Shown here: positions 5,859-6,436 of the stretch, piece after piece
Numbering within the stretch: position 1 is the stretch's first letter
Layout of the letters: each line of letters opens with the position of its first letter
Assembly (NCBI GenBank): GCA_017304505.1
Contig: JAFKKQ010000381.1
Coordinates: forward strand, 1-6,436
From: Hyphomicrobiales bacterium
GTDB taxonomy: Bacteria > Pseudomonadota > Alphaproteobacteria > Rhizobiales > Xanthobacteraceae
Reading direction: 5' to 3'
Length of the DNA stretch: 6,436 nucleotides
Notes under the pieces: generated by a model
Database searches by the model: none
Seen by the model: the letters and a program-made list of their open reading frames with translations, nothing else
What the model was told of the DNA's origin: nothing
Program-made: the position numbers and the translations under genes

Positions 5859-6436
5859 ATGCTCGACTGGTCGGACACCACCGCCGCTCCGGCACGCACA
5901 CCCACCCATCCCGCGGTTGCCGCCGACAACACTCCGCCGGCGGACTCGACGGGCCTCGGCACGATCGATCGCTCCGGCGCGCGCGTGTCGGTCGACGACA
6001 AGGCGATGATCAATTGCCGTGCCGACGTGAATCAGCTTCTGCCGCTGAAGTACCGCTGGGCGTGGGAGAAGTATTTGTCCGGCTGCAACAACCACTGGAT
6101 GCCGACCGAAATCTCGATGCAGGCCGACATCGCGCTGTGGAAGTCGAAGGACGGCCTGACCGAGGACGAGCGGCGCTCCATCAAGCGCAACCTCGGCTTC
6201 TTCGCCACGTCGGAGAGCCTGGTCGCCAACAACATCGTGCTGGCGATCTACCGCCACCTGACCAACCCCGAATGCCGGCAGTATCTGCTGCGCCAGGCGT
6301 TCGAGGAGGCGGTGCACACCCACACCTTCCAGTACATCGTGGAAAGCCTCGGCCTCGACGAGGGCGAGCTGTTCAACATGTACCGCGAGGTGCCTTCGAT
6401 CACCGACAAGGCAGCCTGGGCGCTCAAGCACACCAA
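5859..6436 (+). CDS. nrdB: Class I ribonucleotide reductase, small (beta) subunit, class Ic-like; 3' end outside window
   Basis: NrdB is a ferritin-like dimetal protein that generates and stores the oxidant starting NrdA catalysis. Only the first 192 codons are present. Residues 1-48 are a Pro/Ala/Thr-rich extension. The core then begins, with the conserved Trp in HWMPTE at W80 (Chlamydia W51, E. coli W48). First-sphere metal ligands are visible at E119 (in SESLVANN), E150 and H153 (in [10 protein letters not shown]). The position of the E. coli radical Tyr122 is F157. Y159 corresponds to chlamydial Y129, which helps activate that enzyme. Chlamydial NrdB has the same Phe and uses a Mn/Fe cofactor, so this is probably a class Ic enzyme. 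The numbering offset to the chlamydial protein is a constant 30 across all four ligand and radical-site positions. Remaining ligands (E. coli E204, E238, H241) are beyond the window. It shares an operon with nrdA. Confidence 0.95.
   Translation, partial: MLDWSDTTAAPARTPTHPAVAADNTPPADSTGLGTIDRSGARVSVDDKAMINCRADVNQLLPLKYRWAWEKYLSGCNNHWMPTEISMQADIALWKSKDGLTEDERRSIKRNLGFFATSESLVANNIVLAIYRHLTNPECRQYLLRQAFEEAVHTHTFQYIVESLGLDEGELFNMYREVPSITDKAAWALKHT

Noticed and set aside
1..6436. CRISPR arrays, tRNA/rRNA genes, transposases, integrase or phage genes
   Set aside because: Reading both strands, I saw no regularly spaced repeats, tRNA-like cloverleaf, IS ends or mobile-element protein motifs.

Overview
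This window looks like chromosomal DNA from a high-GC alphaproteobacterium, probably of the Bradyrhizobium/Rhodopseudomonas/Nitrobacter group. That rests on codon bias, the style of the H-NS-like and PrpD proteins, and the long GC-rich shadow ORFs. The assignment is inference, since no rRNA or other marker gene is present.

Layout, left to right. Positions 1-320 hold the end of a small H-NS/HvrA-family nucleoid protein on the + strand, probably cut at its 5' end by the window edge. A possible 67-residue hypothetical gene follows at 355-558 in a patch of visibly lower GC. Convergent to these, 587-2137 on the - strand is a complete prpD (2-methylcitrate dehydratase, MmgE/PrpD family). It has a GTG start backed by a strong Shine-Dalgarno sequence. 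A 386-base gene-free divergent region separates prpD from the transcription unit on the right.

That unit starts with a likely promoter near 2524-2550 and a well-preserved cobalamin (B12) riboswitch at 2554-2767. A structured leader without an obvious U-tract terminator follows, then nrdA (2885-5818) and the first 192 codons of nrdB (5859 to the window end). Both subunits resemble the chlamydial type of class I ribonucleotide reductase. NrdA carries an extra N-terminal ATP-cone and ends in a CxxC tail. In NrdB the position of the radical tyrosine is phenylalanine (F157) with the neighbouring metal ligands intact, the signature of class Ic (Mn/Fe) enzymes.

How it fits together: the riboswitch is expected to lower expression of this B12-independent reductase when adenosylcobalamin is plentiful. 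That implies a B12-dependent class II reductase (NrdJ) elsewhere in the genome. The divergent prpD belongs to the methylcitrate cycle, the B12-independent route for propionyl-CoA, so both flanking units encode enzymes that avoid B12. Whether that is functional linkage or coincidence cannot be told from the window. The two points most worth following are the B12 riboswitch on a class Ic-like reductase, and the untypical expression platform between aptamer and nrdA.
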